Shown in pieces: positions 18,257 to 25,590 of a DNA stretch of 64,000 bases. The notes beneath the pieces are model-generated. The model was not told where the DNA came from, did not search any database, and saw only the letters and a list, made by a program, of their open reading frames with translations. Each line of letters opens with the position of its first letter. The first letter of the stretch is position 1. Source of the DNA: Thermoflavifilum thermophilum (lineage in GTDB: Bacteria > Bacteroidota > Bacteroidia > Chitinophagales > Chitinophagaceae). Where the stretch lies: assembly GCF_900116565.1 (NCBI RefSeq), contig NZ_FPCJ01000001.1, positions 1,116,001 through 1,180,000 of the forward strand, read 5' to 3'. A program made the translations under genes and the position numbers.

Positions 18257-19072
18257 ATGTCATCGTCTATCCGCATCTTCAGCTACAATGTGAATGGCAT
18301 CCGCTCCGCACTGAAAAAAGGACTGGCAGACTGGATAGCCACTTCGCCCGGCGAAATCATTTGCCTGCAGGAAACCAAAGCCCAACCGGAAGATATCGAT
18401 ACATCGGCATTCGAAAAAGCCGGATACAACTGTTACTGGTTTTCCGCACAAAAAAAAGGTTACAGCGGCGTAGGCATCCTTACCCAAATCAAACCTGACC
18501 AGGTATTCCATGGCAACGGTTTTCCGCAAAGCGATGCGGAAGGACGTGTACTGCAACTGCAGTTTGGCGATATCCTGCTGATTAATGCCTATTATCCTTC
18601 CGGCACCAGCGGTGAAGAACGCCAGCAATACAAATATCAATGGCTCGATGAATGGTTTGAGTATCTGGAAAAATTAAAAAAGCAATATCCCAAAATCATT
18701 CTCTGCGGCGATTACAACATTGCCCATAAAGAAATTGATATCCACGATCCAAAGGGCAATAAAAATTCATCCGGTTTTCTTCCCGAAGAACGAGCCTGGA
18801 TGGATAAGTTTTTTGCCAGTGGATGGATTGATACCTTCCGCTATATGCATCCTCATGAGGCACACCGCTACAGCTGGTGGAGCATGCGCTTTCCCACCGT
18901 GCGCCAGCAAAACAAAGGCTGGCGCATTGACTACATTGCCGTTACCGAACCCCTGAAGTCCTCTATCATCGATGCCGATATTCTGCCACAGGTACAGCAT
19001 TCCGACCACTGCCCGGTGTATCTGGAATTAAAGTTCCCTCTTAAAACGCAAGATAGCAGGCCTAAAAAATGA
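18257..19072 (+). CDS. xth: Exodeoxyribonuclease III (AP endonuclease, ExoA/XthA type)
   Basis: A 271-residue metal-dependent nuclease of the EEP fold that cuts at abasic sites and trims 3' ends. Visible catalytic motifs are FSYNVNGIRS (N11, N13), LQETKAQ (E39), CGDYNIAH and the final HSDHCPVYLEL with the catalytic His. It begins 37 bases after the Lhr-like helicase on the same strand. It may stand in for the dedicated exonuclease that usually accompanies the ligase-helicase pair (inference). A DUF4286 gene follows after 6 bases. Confidence 0.95.
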   Translation: MSSSIRIFSYNVNGIRSALKKGLADWIATSPGEIICLQETKAQPEDIDTSAFEKAGYNCYWFSAQKKGYSGVGILTQIKPDQVFHGNGFPQSDAEGRVLQLQFGDILLINAYYPSGTSGEERQQYKYQWLDEWFEYLEKLKKQYPKIILCGDYNIAHKEIDIHDPKGNKNSSGFLPEERAWMDKFFASGWIDTFRYMHPHEAHRYSWWSMRFPTVRQQNKGWRIDYIAVTEPLKSSIIDADILPQVQHSDHCPVYLELKFPLKTQDSRPKK

Positions 19073-19078
19073 GGATCC

Positions 19079-19378
19079 ATGATCATCTGCAACATCACCT
19101 GGAATGTGAGCACCGAAGCATTGGAACGATGGCAAAACTGGCTCCGGCACAGCTGGATGCCTGTGCTACAACAAAGAGATGTCAGGCAGTTGCATTTTTG
19201 CAGGCTGCTCCATCAGCCAGATGAAGGATTTACATTCACCCAGCAAATGGGAGTTCAAAATATGGAAGCCTATCAGAAGCTCATGCAGCGGCTTCAACCC
19301 GAACTTCAGGAAATGGCTCAGCTGCTGGGCACATCCGTGGTTTATTTCCAGACCGTTATGGAAGAAATCTCGCTCTGA
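19079..19378 (+). CDS. DUF4286 family protein
   Basis: A 99-residue protein of the DUF4286 family, widespread in Bacteroidota and without assigned function. It has the family opening (ICNITWNVSTEALERWQNWL) and a ferredoxin-like alternation of strands and helices. It has no signal peptide and no membrane segment. It follows exonuclease III by 6 bases, so it is probably its operon partner. Confidence 0.8.
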   Translation: MIICNITWNVSTEALERWQNWLRHSWMPVLQQRDVRQLHFCRLLHQPDEGFTFTQQMGVQNMEAYQKLMQRLQPELQEMAQLLGTSVVYFQTVMEEISL

Positions 19379-19658
19379 AAGGATTTATCCACATGAAATG
19401 CACGTTTTCGGAATGCTTATTGGCAAGATCCTGAAAAAGATACATACAAACAAAAACGGCTGAAATAAGCCACCAGTAGGCATTTTACCAACAAAGTACC
19501 TTTTTGCAATAATCAACTTTTATTACCAAACTGCTATAACCTTTGTCTGTAGCCTGTTTCAGAAAATGAAAAACAGCTTAAAATATTTGGTAATATGCCA
19601 AAACGCTTTAAATTTGCCCAGATCAATTATTTTTCACCATTTAAAAACTGTTCTCACT
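19379..19658. other. Intergenic region upstream of HU
   Basis: This 280-base AT-rich gap holds no gene I can support. Its right part contains the HU promoter (19586-19616). No terminator was found after the DUF4286 gene. Confidence 0.5.
19586..19616 (+). promoter_or_regulatory. Consensus Bacteroidota promoter of HU
   Basis: The -33 element TTTG (19586-19589), a 19-base spacer and the -7 element TAAATTTG (19609-19616) match the Bacteroidota housekeeping consensus exactly. Transcription would start near 19623, leaving a leader of about 36 bases before the HU ATG. Confidence 0.75.
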
Positions 19659-19931
19659 ATGAACAAAGCCGAATTAATTGACAAGATTGCCAAAGATGCT
19701 GGCATCACCAAAGCTCAGGCCAACGATGCTCTGGACGCCTTTACCAGTGCCGTTGTAGAAACCCTGAAGAAGGGTGGCAAGGTTACGCTGGTGGGATTTG
19801 GTACTTTCTCCGTATCCAAGCGTAATGCACGCAATGGCCGCAATCCGCAAACCGGGAAAATCATCAAGATTCCTGCAAAGAAAGTGGCCAAATTTAAGGC
19901 TGGTAAGGCTTTTGCATCCAAGCTCAAATAA
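19659..19931 (+). CDS. HU-family DNA-binding protein
   Basis: A 90-residue histone-like protein. The ATG at 19659 gives the normal HU start ([20 protein letters not shown]); an earlier in-frame ATG at 19566 lies upstream of the promoter and is rejected. The DNA-binding arm shows [20 protein letters not shown] and the body ends [18 protein letters not shown] dimers bend and compact DNA. A strong promoter precedes it and a terminator follows, so it is a single-gene unit. Confidence 0.96.
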   Translation: MNKAELIDKIAKDAGITKAQANDALDAFTSAVVETLKKGGKVTLVGFGTFSVSKRNARNGRNPQTGKIIKIPAKKVAKFKAGKAFASKLK

Positions 19932-19953
19932 GCCTTTTCAAACTTCGTTTCCA

Positions 19954-19987
19954 AAAGCAGGGATTTTAATCCTTGCTTTTTTTATTT
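19954..19987 (+). terminator. Rho-independent terminator after HU
   Basis: AAGCAGGGAT and ATCCTTGCTT form a 10-bp stem with one G-T wobble around a 4-base loop, followed by a T-run. It begins 23 bases after the HU stop. Confidence 0.85.
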
Positions 19988-20013
19988 TTGCCTCGCACAA
20001 AAATGAAGGAGCA

Positions 20014-20169
20014 ATGGGAAAAGGAGATATTCGCACCCGCAGAGGAAAAATCTGGAAAGGTACATTTGGCAAATCGCGCCCGGCCAGAAAACAGAATAAG
20101 AAACAATTTCCGGTGGCTAAAACTTCTGCTTCACCTGAGACCTCAGCCAATTCAGTTCAGCAGGCTTAG
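20014..20169 (+). CDS. 30S ribosomal protein THX
   Basis: A 51-residue basic protein starting [20 protein letters not shown], the THX (Thx/bTHX) signature. In Thermus THX binds in the head of the 30S subunit and stabilises it; most Bacteroidota carry it. After the conserved core of about 30 residues it has a low-complexity tail rich in Ser, Ala and Gln. A longer in-frame reading from upstream would run through the HU gene and its terminator and is rejected. Its stop overlaps the stop of convergent pdxH by 4 bases. Confidence 0.92.
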   Translation: MGKGDIRTRRGKIWKGTFGKSRPARKQNKKQFPVAKTSASPETSANSVQQA

Positions 20170-20816
20170 GGAGCCAGTCTGCCTATAGTCCACTTACCAC
20201 CTGACTTCTGATAAATGATGCGATCGTGCAGCCGATGTTCGCGTCCCTGCCAGAATTCAAAATAATGGGGTATAAGGCGATATCCTCCCCAGAAAGGCGG
20301 GCAGCTGACAGGTTCATGCTGAAATTGCTTGCGATAGGCTTCTACGGCCGCTTCCAGGGTGGCTCTGTCTGGCACAGGCTGGCTTTGCGGTGAGGCCCAG
20401 GCACTAATCTGACTCTCAAATGGCCGGGATAGAAAATAAGTTTCATTTTCCTTTGCCGTTAGTTTCTCCACCTGCCCCTCGATGCGCACCTGGCGCTCCA
20501 GTTCTCTCCAGTAAAACAACAAAGCAGCTCGTGGATTGGTGGCGAGGTTTCTTGCCTTGCGGCTTTCATAGTGTGTATAAAACACCATTCCCCGTTCATC
20601 AAATTCCTTTAGCAATACAACCCTTGCTGATGGCTGTCCATCTTCGCCGCAGGTAGCCAGCACCATGGCATTGGCATCGAGGATATGGCTCTCAAGTGCT
20701 TGCTGAAACCAGTTTTTAAACTGGACAAAAGGGTTATCAGCTATTTGCGTTTCATCAAGAGCAGCACGGCTGTATTCTCGCCGAAGATCTGAGATATGCA
20801 TATTTTCCTGCTCCAC
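20166..20816 (-). CDS. pdxH: Pyridoxamine 5'-phosphate oxidase PdxH
   Basis: A 216-residue FMN enzyme that oxidises pyridoxamine or pyridoxine 5'-phosphate to pyridoxal 5'-phosphate. Family motifs are [39 protein letters not shown] and the C-terminal RLHDRIIY...W...RLAP. Length and ends match PdxH. It starts 9 bases after pyrH on the same strand and is probably co-transcribed with it. The start could also be the ATG at codon 6. Confidence 0.95.
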   Translation of the reverse strand: MEQENMHISDLRREYSRAALDETQIADNPFVQFKNWFQQALESHILDANAMVLATCGEDGQPSARVVLLKEFDERGMVFYTHYESRKARNLATNPRAALLFYWRELERQVRIEGQVEKLTAKENETYFLSRPFESQISAWASPQSQPVPDRATLEAAVEAYRKQFQHEPVSCPPFWGGYRLIPHYFEFWQGREHRLHDRIIYQKSGGKWTIGRLAP

Positions 20817-20825
20817 AAAAAATAT

Positions 20826-21539
20826 TTACCGGGTAACCAATGTACCTATTTTTTCGCCAATCACCACCTTCAGTAAATTGCCAGGCGTATTCATATCAAA
20901 TACGATAATGGGCAGATTGTTTTCCTGGCAAAGGGTGAAGGCTGTCATATCCATAACATTCAGGTTATTGCGGTACACCTCCTCAAATGAGATGGTTCGA
21001 TACAGCGTAGCATGGGCATCCACTTCCGGATCAGCAGAATAAATCCCATCCACACGGGTGCCTTTCAGGATTACATCTGCACCGATTTCCACTGCCCGCA
21101 AAGAAGCTGCGGTATCGGTAGTGAAATAGGGATTTCCGGTACCTGCTCCAAAAATAACCACTCTTCCTTTTTCCAGATGACGAATAGCTCTGCGACGGAT
21201 GTAGGGCTCGGCAATCTGTTCCATCTTGATGGCTGATTGCAAGCGGGTATACAAACCAATTTTTTCCAGCCCGCTTTGCAAGGCCATGCCATTGATCACA
21301 GTAGCCAGCATCCCCATATAATCGCCCTGGGCTCGCTCAATACCGGTTTCTTCACTGTCCATCCCGCGATATATATTGCCACCTCCGATCACAATGGCTA
21401 CCTGCACACCCAGATCGGTGACAGATTTAATGTCCTGGGCGTATTGGGCAATCACTTCGGGATCGATTCCGTAATTGCGCTTGCCCATCAGCGATTCACC
21501 GCTCAGCTTTAATAAGATGCGTTTATACTTGGGAATCAT
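20826..21539 (-). CDS. pyrH: UMP kinase PyrH
   Basis: A 237-residue amino-acid-kinase-fold enzyme phosphorylating UMP to UDP. The ATG at 21539 gives the family start ([16 protein letters not shown]); a longer reading from 21635 would run through GC-rich leader hairpins. Other motifs are [26 protein letters not shown] and [14 protein letters not shown]. In many bacteria pyrH follows tsf and precedes frr; here it follows tsf after a terminator and precedes pdxH. Confidence 0.97.
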   Translation of the reverse strand: MIPKYKRILLKLSGESLMGKRNYGIDPEVIAQYAQDIKSVTDLGVQVAIVIGGGNIYRGMDSEETGIERAQGDYMGMLATVINGMALQSGLEKIGLYTRLQSAIKMEQIAEPYIRRRAIRHLEKGRVVIFGAGTGNPYFTTDTAASLRAVEIGADVILKGTRVDGIYSADPEVDAHATLYRTISFEEVYRNNLNVMDMTAFTLCQENNLPIIVFDMNTPGNLLKVVIGEKIGTLVTR

Positions 21540-21570
21540 ATGCGATAGACTTATGATTCGTAAATTTAAA

Positions 21571-21605
21571 CAAGTTGCTTTCAACTTGCCCGCTGCCGGG
21601 CGGGC
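21571..21605 (-). other. Two tandem hairpins in the pyrH leader
   Basis: CAAGTTG/CAACTTG (7 bp, 4-base loop, 21571-21588) and GCCCGC/GCGGGC (6 bp, 6-base loop, 21588-21605) lie side by side between the tsf terminator and the pyrH start. In the minus-strand RNA the second hairpin is followed by TTGTTTAAATTT. They may be an attenuator or may reinforce the terminator; the role is inference. Confidence 0.4.
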
Positions 21606-21635
21606 TGCTTGGATTCTCACCGGTGGGTGGGGCAT

Positions 21636-21665
21636 AAAAAAAGCGGGAAATTCACTTCCCGCTTT
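21636..21665 (-). terminator. Rho-independent terminator after tsf
   Basis: A perfect 10-bp stem (AAAGCGGGAA with TTCCCGCTTT) around a 6-base loop, followed on the minus strand by seven T residues. It begins about 10 bases beyond the tsf stop and closes the ribosomal protein operon. Confidence 0.88.
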
Positions 21666-21674
21666 ACAGATTCT

Positions 21675-22520
21675 TTATCCCAGCGCCACGCGTTTAAAGC
21701 CCATGACACGCAAATCGGGATCTACAGAAGCCAGGAACTGTGCCACCGTTTGCTCGTGATTTTTTACAAACGTTTGGGACAGCAGGGTATTTTCTTTAAA
21801 AAATGCTTCTAGCTTGCCTTCTGCAATTTTTGCCAGGATATTTTCAGGTTTGCCCTGCATCTTGGGATCCTGTTTGATTTGTTCCCATACAATATCTTTT
21901 TCGCGTTGCAGGATTTCCTCGGGCACCTGATCACGATCCACGGCAATGGGTTTCATGGCTGCGATCTGCATGGCCACATCCCTTCCGGCTTGTTCGATAG
22001 TTGGCTCCAGCGCCTTGTTCAAGCCTACCAGTACCCCAACCCGGTTCCCAGCGTGGGTATAGGCTACCACGCCCGGAGCATCGATGCGTTCAAACCGGGT
22101 AAGTTCAATTTTTTCTCCAATCTTAGCCATTTGATCCAGCACGCGATTCTGAACGGGTTCTCCATCCATTTGCACCTGTAGTAAATCCTGGAGTTGGTGC
22201 ACATCCTGTTGAAGCGCTGCCTGGGCAATGGTTTCAGCGAAGCTTACAAAATCCTGGTTTTTGGCCACAAAATCTGTTTCACAGCTTAACAGGACCAACA
22301 CGCCTTTTGTACCCTCAGCATTGGTGCGTGCAATCACCACTCCTTCCTTTGCTTCCCGATCTGAGCGCTGGGCGGCTATTTTTGCACCTTTCTTGCGGAG
22401 ATAATCAATAGCTTTTTCAAAGTCACCATCACTTTCAATCAGGGCCTTGCGGCAATCCATCATGCCTGCCCCTGTTTGTTGCCTGAGTTTATTTACATCT
22501 GCTGCTGTAATCTGAGCCAT
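21675..22520 (-). CDS. tsf: Translation elongation factor Ts
   Basis: A 281-residue nucleotide exchange factor for EF-Tu. The N-terminal UBA-like module shows VNKLRQQTGAGMMDCRKAL, and the core carries LLSCETDFVAKNQDF, the conserved TDFV contact with EF-Tu. It follows rpsB after a 75-base gap with a hairpin, as in the usual rpsB-tsf pair. Confidence 0.97.
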   Translation of the reverse strand: MAQITAADVNKLRQQTGAGMMDCRKALIESDGDFEKAIDYLRKKGAKIAAQRSDREAKEGVVIARTNAEGTKGVLVLLSCETDFVAKNQDFVSFAETIAQAALQQDVHQLQDLLQVQMDGEPVQNRVLDQMAKIGEKIELTRFERIDAPGVVAYTHAGNRVGVLVGLNKALEPTIEQAGRDVAMQIAAMKPIAVDRDQVPEEILQREKDIVWEQIKQDPKMQGKPENILAKIAEGKLEAFFKENTLLSQTFVKNHEQTVAQFLASVDPDLRVMGFKRVALG

Positions 22521-22550
22521 TTTTACGATAATTTTTGATGGTAAATAACC

Positions 22551-22583
22551 CTGCCTGTCAGCATGACTTATGGCTACAGGCAG
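22551..22583 (-). other. Hairpin between rpsB and tsf
   Basis: CTGCCTGT and ACAGGCAG form a perfect 8-bp stem with a 17-base loop in the rpsB-tsf spacer. There is no U-run after it on the minus strand. It could be a processing site or a partial attenuator that sets the S2 to EF-Ts ratio (inference). Confidence 0.4.
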
Positions 22584-22595
22584 CTAAGAATAAGA

Positions 22596-23474
22596 TTAAC
22601 GTCTTGAGGACGGTTTGCGACCTCCACCGCCTGCCAGCGGCACCCTGCGTTTGGGAGGAGCCGGCCGAGAACCCCGCACAGGCTTGGGTACTTCCTCTTC
22701 TTCTGCTTCCAGGCTTAGTTCACGCCTGCCGGTATGTTCATGTATTTCTTCTTCTTCGTGCTGTTCCTCTTTTTCACTTGCCCGCTCAGCCAGACCTTCT
22801 GCAATTGCCGCTGTAACATAATGTATGATGATGGCTATGGATTTGGTTGCATCATCATTGGCGGGGATGGGAAAATCCACTTTGGTAGGATCGGCATTGG
22901 TATCTACCACACCAAAAGTGGTGATATTCAGCCGCCGGGCTTCTGCCAAGGCTATGGCTTCATGGGTAATATCCACAATAAATACGGCTGCCGGCAGCCG
23001 GGCCATCTGGGCCACACCACCCAACACTTTTTCCATTTTTTCTTTTTCCCGCTGCAGCCGCAACCTTTCCTTTTTGGTTACGCTATCCAGCGTTCCATCC
23101 GTAAGCATTTTTTCAATGCTCTGCATTTTCTTTACACTTCTGCGGATGGTAGCAAAATTGGTGAGCATACCTCCCAGCCACCGTTCGGTAACATAAGGCA
23201 TGTTTACCTTTTGAGCGGCTTCTGCTACGATATCTTTTGCCTGTTTTTTGGTTGCCACAAACAGGATTTTCTTCCCGCTTTTGGCAATGGATTTCAGCGC
23301 AGCTGCAGCTTCCTGCAGGCATTCCGTGGTTTTGTTCAGGTCAATGATGTGAATGCCTTTCTTTTCGGCAAAAATGTAGGGAAGCATCTTGGGATTCCAT
23401 TTCTTGCGAAGATGCCCGAAATGGACACCAGCTTCTAAAAGCTGTTGCTGCAAGGATACTGCTGATTCTTCCAT
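22596..23474 (-). CDS. rpsB: 30S ribosomal protein S2
   Basis: A 292-residue protein. The ATG at 23474 is preferred over an in-frame TTG four codons upstream. The S2 core is clear: LLEAGVHFGHLRKKWNPKM, RWLGGMLTNFATIRRSVKKM, FGVVDTNADPTKVDFPIPAN. After the core, about 60 residues form an unusual tail, first acidic (EKEEQHEEEEIHEH) and then basic and proline- or glycine-rich (PAPPKRRVPLAGGGGRK). Acidic tails on S2 are common in Bacteroidota; the basic end is less usual. Confidence 0.97.
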   Translation of the reverse strand: MEESAVSLQQQLLEAGVHFGHLRKKWNPKMLPYIFAEKKGIHIIDLNKTTECLQEAAAALKSIAKSGKKILFVATKKQAKDIVAEAAQKVNMPYVTERWLGGMLTNFATIRRSVKKMQSIEKMLTDGTLDSVTKKERLRLQREKEKMEKVLGGVAQMARLPAAVFIVDITHEAIALAEARRLNITTFGVVDTNADPTKVDFPIPANDDATKSIAIIIHYVTAAIAEGLAERASEKEEQHEEEEIHEHTGRRELSLEAEEEEVPKPVRGSRPAPPKRRVPLAGGGGRKPSSRR

Positions 23475-23518
23475 AAATACCTGCAATCTTTGGTGATAGG
23501 ATTGATAAAAAATAATCT

Positions 23519-23908
23519 TTAACGTTTGGAGAACTGGAAGCTCCGGCGAGCTTTCTTTCTGCCCGGTTTTTTACGCTCCACTGCACGGGGATCGCGGGTG
23601 AGCAGACCGGCTTTTTTCAATACGGGCCTGTAGTCCGGATTCAGCTCGCACAATGCACGCGCTATTCCCAACTTAACAGCTTCGGCCTGGCCTTTTTTCC
23701 CTCCGCCCTGTACGTTTACCACCACATCAAACTGATCTGCAGCTTCAATGGTTTTCAACGGCAAGGTTACCTGATGCTGCAGGTAAAGAATGGGAAAATA
23801 GGTGGCAAACGGCTTATCATTCACTGTAATCTGGCCGGTGCCCTTGCGGATGACCACCCTGGCAACGGCTTCTTTGCGACGACCAACTTTGATGAGTTGT
23901 TTTTCCAT
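23519..23908 (-). CDS. rpsI: 30S ribosomal protein S9
   Basis: A 129-residue protein with S9 signatures: VGRRKEAVARV, VQGGGKKGQAEAVKLGIARA and the C-terminal positively charged tail ending FQFSKR, which reaches the P-site tRNA. It is 5 bases after rplM, the standard L13-S9 pair. Confidence 0.98.
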   Translation of the reverse strand: MEKQLIKVGRRKEAVARVVIRKGTGQITVNDKPFATYFPILYLQHQVTLPLKTIEAADQFDVVVNVQGGGKKGQAEAVKLGIARALCELNPDYRPVLKKAGLLTRDPRAVERKKPGRKKARRSFQFSKR

Positions 23909-23913
23909 GTGCT

Positions 23914-24366
23914 TTATTTGGTTAATAACTGAATGGGTTCAGGTTTTTGAGCTTGGTGCGGATGTTCAGGACCGGCATACACAAATAACTTGCGAAACAG
24001 CTGGCGCCCCAACCTGTTTTTGGGTAACATGCCTTTTACAGCTCTTTCAATAACAGCTTCTGGCCTGCGATGAAGCAAACTGATGGCAGATTCTTTTTTC
24101 TGCCCACCCGGATAACTTGTAAAACTGATATATTCCTTCGTTTTCCATTTCTTTCCGGTAAGGGCCACTTTTTCTGCATTGATGACAATTACATAATCAC
24201 CACAATCCACATGGGGCGTAAAATAGGGCTTGTTCTTTCCTCTCAGGATAGCTGCAATTTGCGAACAAAGCCTGCCCAAAGTCTGATTGGTGGCATCAAC
24301 CACATACCAGCGGTGCTCTACGGTAGCAGCATTGGCTGATATTGTTTTAAATGTATTTTTTTCCAT
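23914..24366 (-). CDS. rplM: 50S ribosomal protein L13
   Basis: A 150-residue protein, first gene of the rplM-rpsI-rpsB-tsf operon. L13 motifs: [53 protein letters not shown] and [15 protein letters not shown] consensus promoter lies 26 bases upstream. Confidence 0.98.
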   Translation of the reverse strand: MEKNTFKTISANAATVEHRWYVVDATNQTLGRLCSQIAAILRGKNKPYFTPHVDCGDYVIVINAEKVALTGKKWKTKEYISFTSYPGGQKKESAISLLHRRPEAVIERAVKGMLPKNRLGRQLFRKLFVYAGPEHPHQAQKPEPIQLLTK

Positions 24367-24392
24367 AATGCGGCACTTTCAAAATGGGGTTG

Positions 24393-24424
24393 CAAAGATA
24401 GCGTGCCGATCGAATTTCGACAAG
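24393..24424 (-). promoter_or_regulatory. Promoter of the rplM-rpsI-rpsB-tsf operon
   Basis: On the minus strand CTTG (24424-24421), 20 bases and TATCTTTG (24400-24393) match the Bacteroidota consensus, with an exact -7 element. The start would be near 24386, giving a 20-base leader. Confidence 0.7.
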
Positions 24425-24492
24425 AAAATGCATGAAATTTTTTATCATGCACGCATAAAATGCTGATAATCAGCATCAAAATGGCTCAGCTT

Positions 24493-25179
24493 TTAATTCC
24501 GATTTCGTCCGCTCAGAAAAATACTGATGTAATAAAACAAGGTAATCAGGGAGTTAATAGCTGCCACCACATAGGTCATGGCTGCCCACCACAGGGCATC
24601 GCGGGCTTTTTCATATTCAGCTGGTGTGGTAATATGGGCTGTGGTAAGCCAGGCCAATCCGCGTCGGGATGCATCAAATTCCACTGGAAGGGTAATCAGG
24701 GCAAACAATGTGATCACAGCAAAAAGAATAATTCCTATCAGCAGCAATTGTGGGAAAACACGGAAGGTAAGAATACCGGCCAGCAAAATCCAGTTCACAA
24801 TGCCGGCACTGAATTGAACCACAGGCACCAGCTGCGAGCGCAGCATCAGCATGCTGTAAGCCTTTGCATGTTGTACAGCATGCCCGCATTCATGAGCAGC
24901 TACTGCAGCCGCCGCTACACTGCTTCCATGATATACATCCGGACTTAAATTTACCGTTTTGTTGATCGGGTTGTAATGATCCGTGAGCATGCCCTCTACG
25001 GAAACTACCTGCACATCGTATATGCCGTTATCGTGTAACATCTTTTCGGCAACTTCCTTTCCTGTAAGTCCTGCCTGAAGAGGAATTTTGCTGTATATAT
25101 GAAACTTGCTTCGTAATTGCAGGCTGATCAGCAATCCAGCACCTGCTACCAGAATCATCAGAAAAAACCATCCGGCCAT
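24493..25179 (-). CDS. Membrane zinc metallopeptidase, YugP family
   Basis: A 228-residue protein with an N-terminal membrane segment (AGWFFLMILVAGAGLLISLQ), a zinc-binding HECGH in VAAHECGHAVQHAK, and two or three C-terminal membrane helices (WILLAGILTFRVFPQLLLIG). These are the features of the YugP/neutral zinc metallopeptidase family, with the protease site facing the cytoplasm or membrane. The start at 25179 puts the first helix at the N-terminus; an ATG ten codons upstream is also possible. It is monocistronic here and its substrate is unknown. Confidence 0.88.
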   Translation of the reverse strand: MAGWFFLMILVAGAGLLISLQLRSKFHIYSKIPLQAGLTGKEVAEKMLHDNGIYDVQVVSVEGMLTDHYNPINKTVNLSPDVYHGSSVAAAAVAAHECGHAVQHAKAYSMLMLRSQLVPVVQFSAGIVNWILLAGILTFRVFPQLLLIGIILFAVITLFALITLPVEFDASRRGLAWLTTAHITTPAEYEKARDALWWAAMTYVVAAINSLITLFYYISIFLSGRNRN

Positions 25180-25398
25180 AAGACAAAAATTAAATGTTAA
25201 GTTGTACAAATCTATTATTCAAAAAGCTTTCCGAAAGGCGTATCTCCATGAATTTAACCATTTTTTCAACAAAAATCTGCCAGAGTGACATAGAAATCCA
25301 GCGAACAAAACCGCCAGATTGGCTATATTTAATTAAATCAGGGAAAATCTGTAATAATTTTAAAAAATAATTCATAAATGATTAATAAACAAATAAAT
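25180..25398. other. AT-rich intergenic region upstream of the mini-ORF
   Basis: Part of a 411-base gap between the metallopeptidase and radA. It is markedly AT-rich. No recognisable gene, RNA or consensus promoter is seen; a 61-codon minus-strand frame here has no familiar features. Confidence 0.4.
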
Positions 25399-25482
25399 AT
25401 GAAAGAAGTAAAACTATATTTTTTCTTTTTCTCAATTGTAATGTTTTTCTTTGGGAAAAATTTATCGGGAATCCTGAAATAA
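25399..25482 (+). CDS. Possible 27-residue hydrophobic membrane peptide
   Basis: An ATG preceded by an A-rich stretch (AATAAACAAATAAAT, a favourable initiation context in Bacteroidota) opens a 27-codon frame. It encodes a lysine-flanked hydrophobic, phenylalanine-rich core (LYFFFFSIVMFFFG). A strong terminator hairpin begins 55 bases downstream, so the unit looks like a very small gene with its own 3' end. Alternatives are a chance ORF inside a leader or a small RNA. I do not recognise a family. Confidence 0.35.
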   Translation: MKEVKLYFFFFSIVMFFFGKNLSGILK

Positions 25483-25537
25483 AACTTTTTTATTCCTGCC
25501 CCTTTTCCTAATTTAGTCCTGAATTTAATGGGTTAGT

Positions 25538-25580
25538 AAGTAAAAAGAGTCAGTCTTGGTGCTGGCTCTTTTTACTTTTT
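25538..25580 (+). terminator. Strong terminator-like hairpin just before radA
   Basis: A 16-bp stem with one wobble (AAGTAAAAAGAGTCAG with CTGGCTCTTTTTACTT) around an 8-base loop, ending in a T-run. It is symmetrical enough to work on both strands. It ends only 10 bases before the radA ATG, so it either terminates the mini-ORF transcript or acts as an attenuator for radA. Confidence 0.7.
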
Positions 25581-25590
25581 GTAACGATTT

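Noticed and set aside
22734-23438. A 234-codon plus-strand frame opposite rpsB
   Set aside because: rpsB is certain here; the frame is antisense to it and has low-complexity phenylalanine-rich content.
25190-25375. A 61-codon minus-strand frame before the metallopeptidase
   Set aside because: It overlaps the metallopeptidase start, has no recognised motif and lies in AT-rich spacer.
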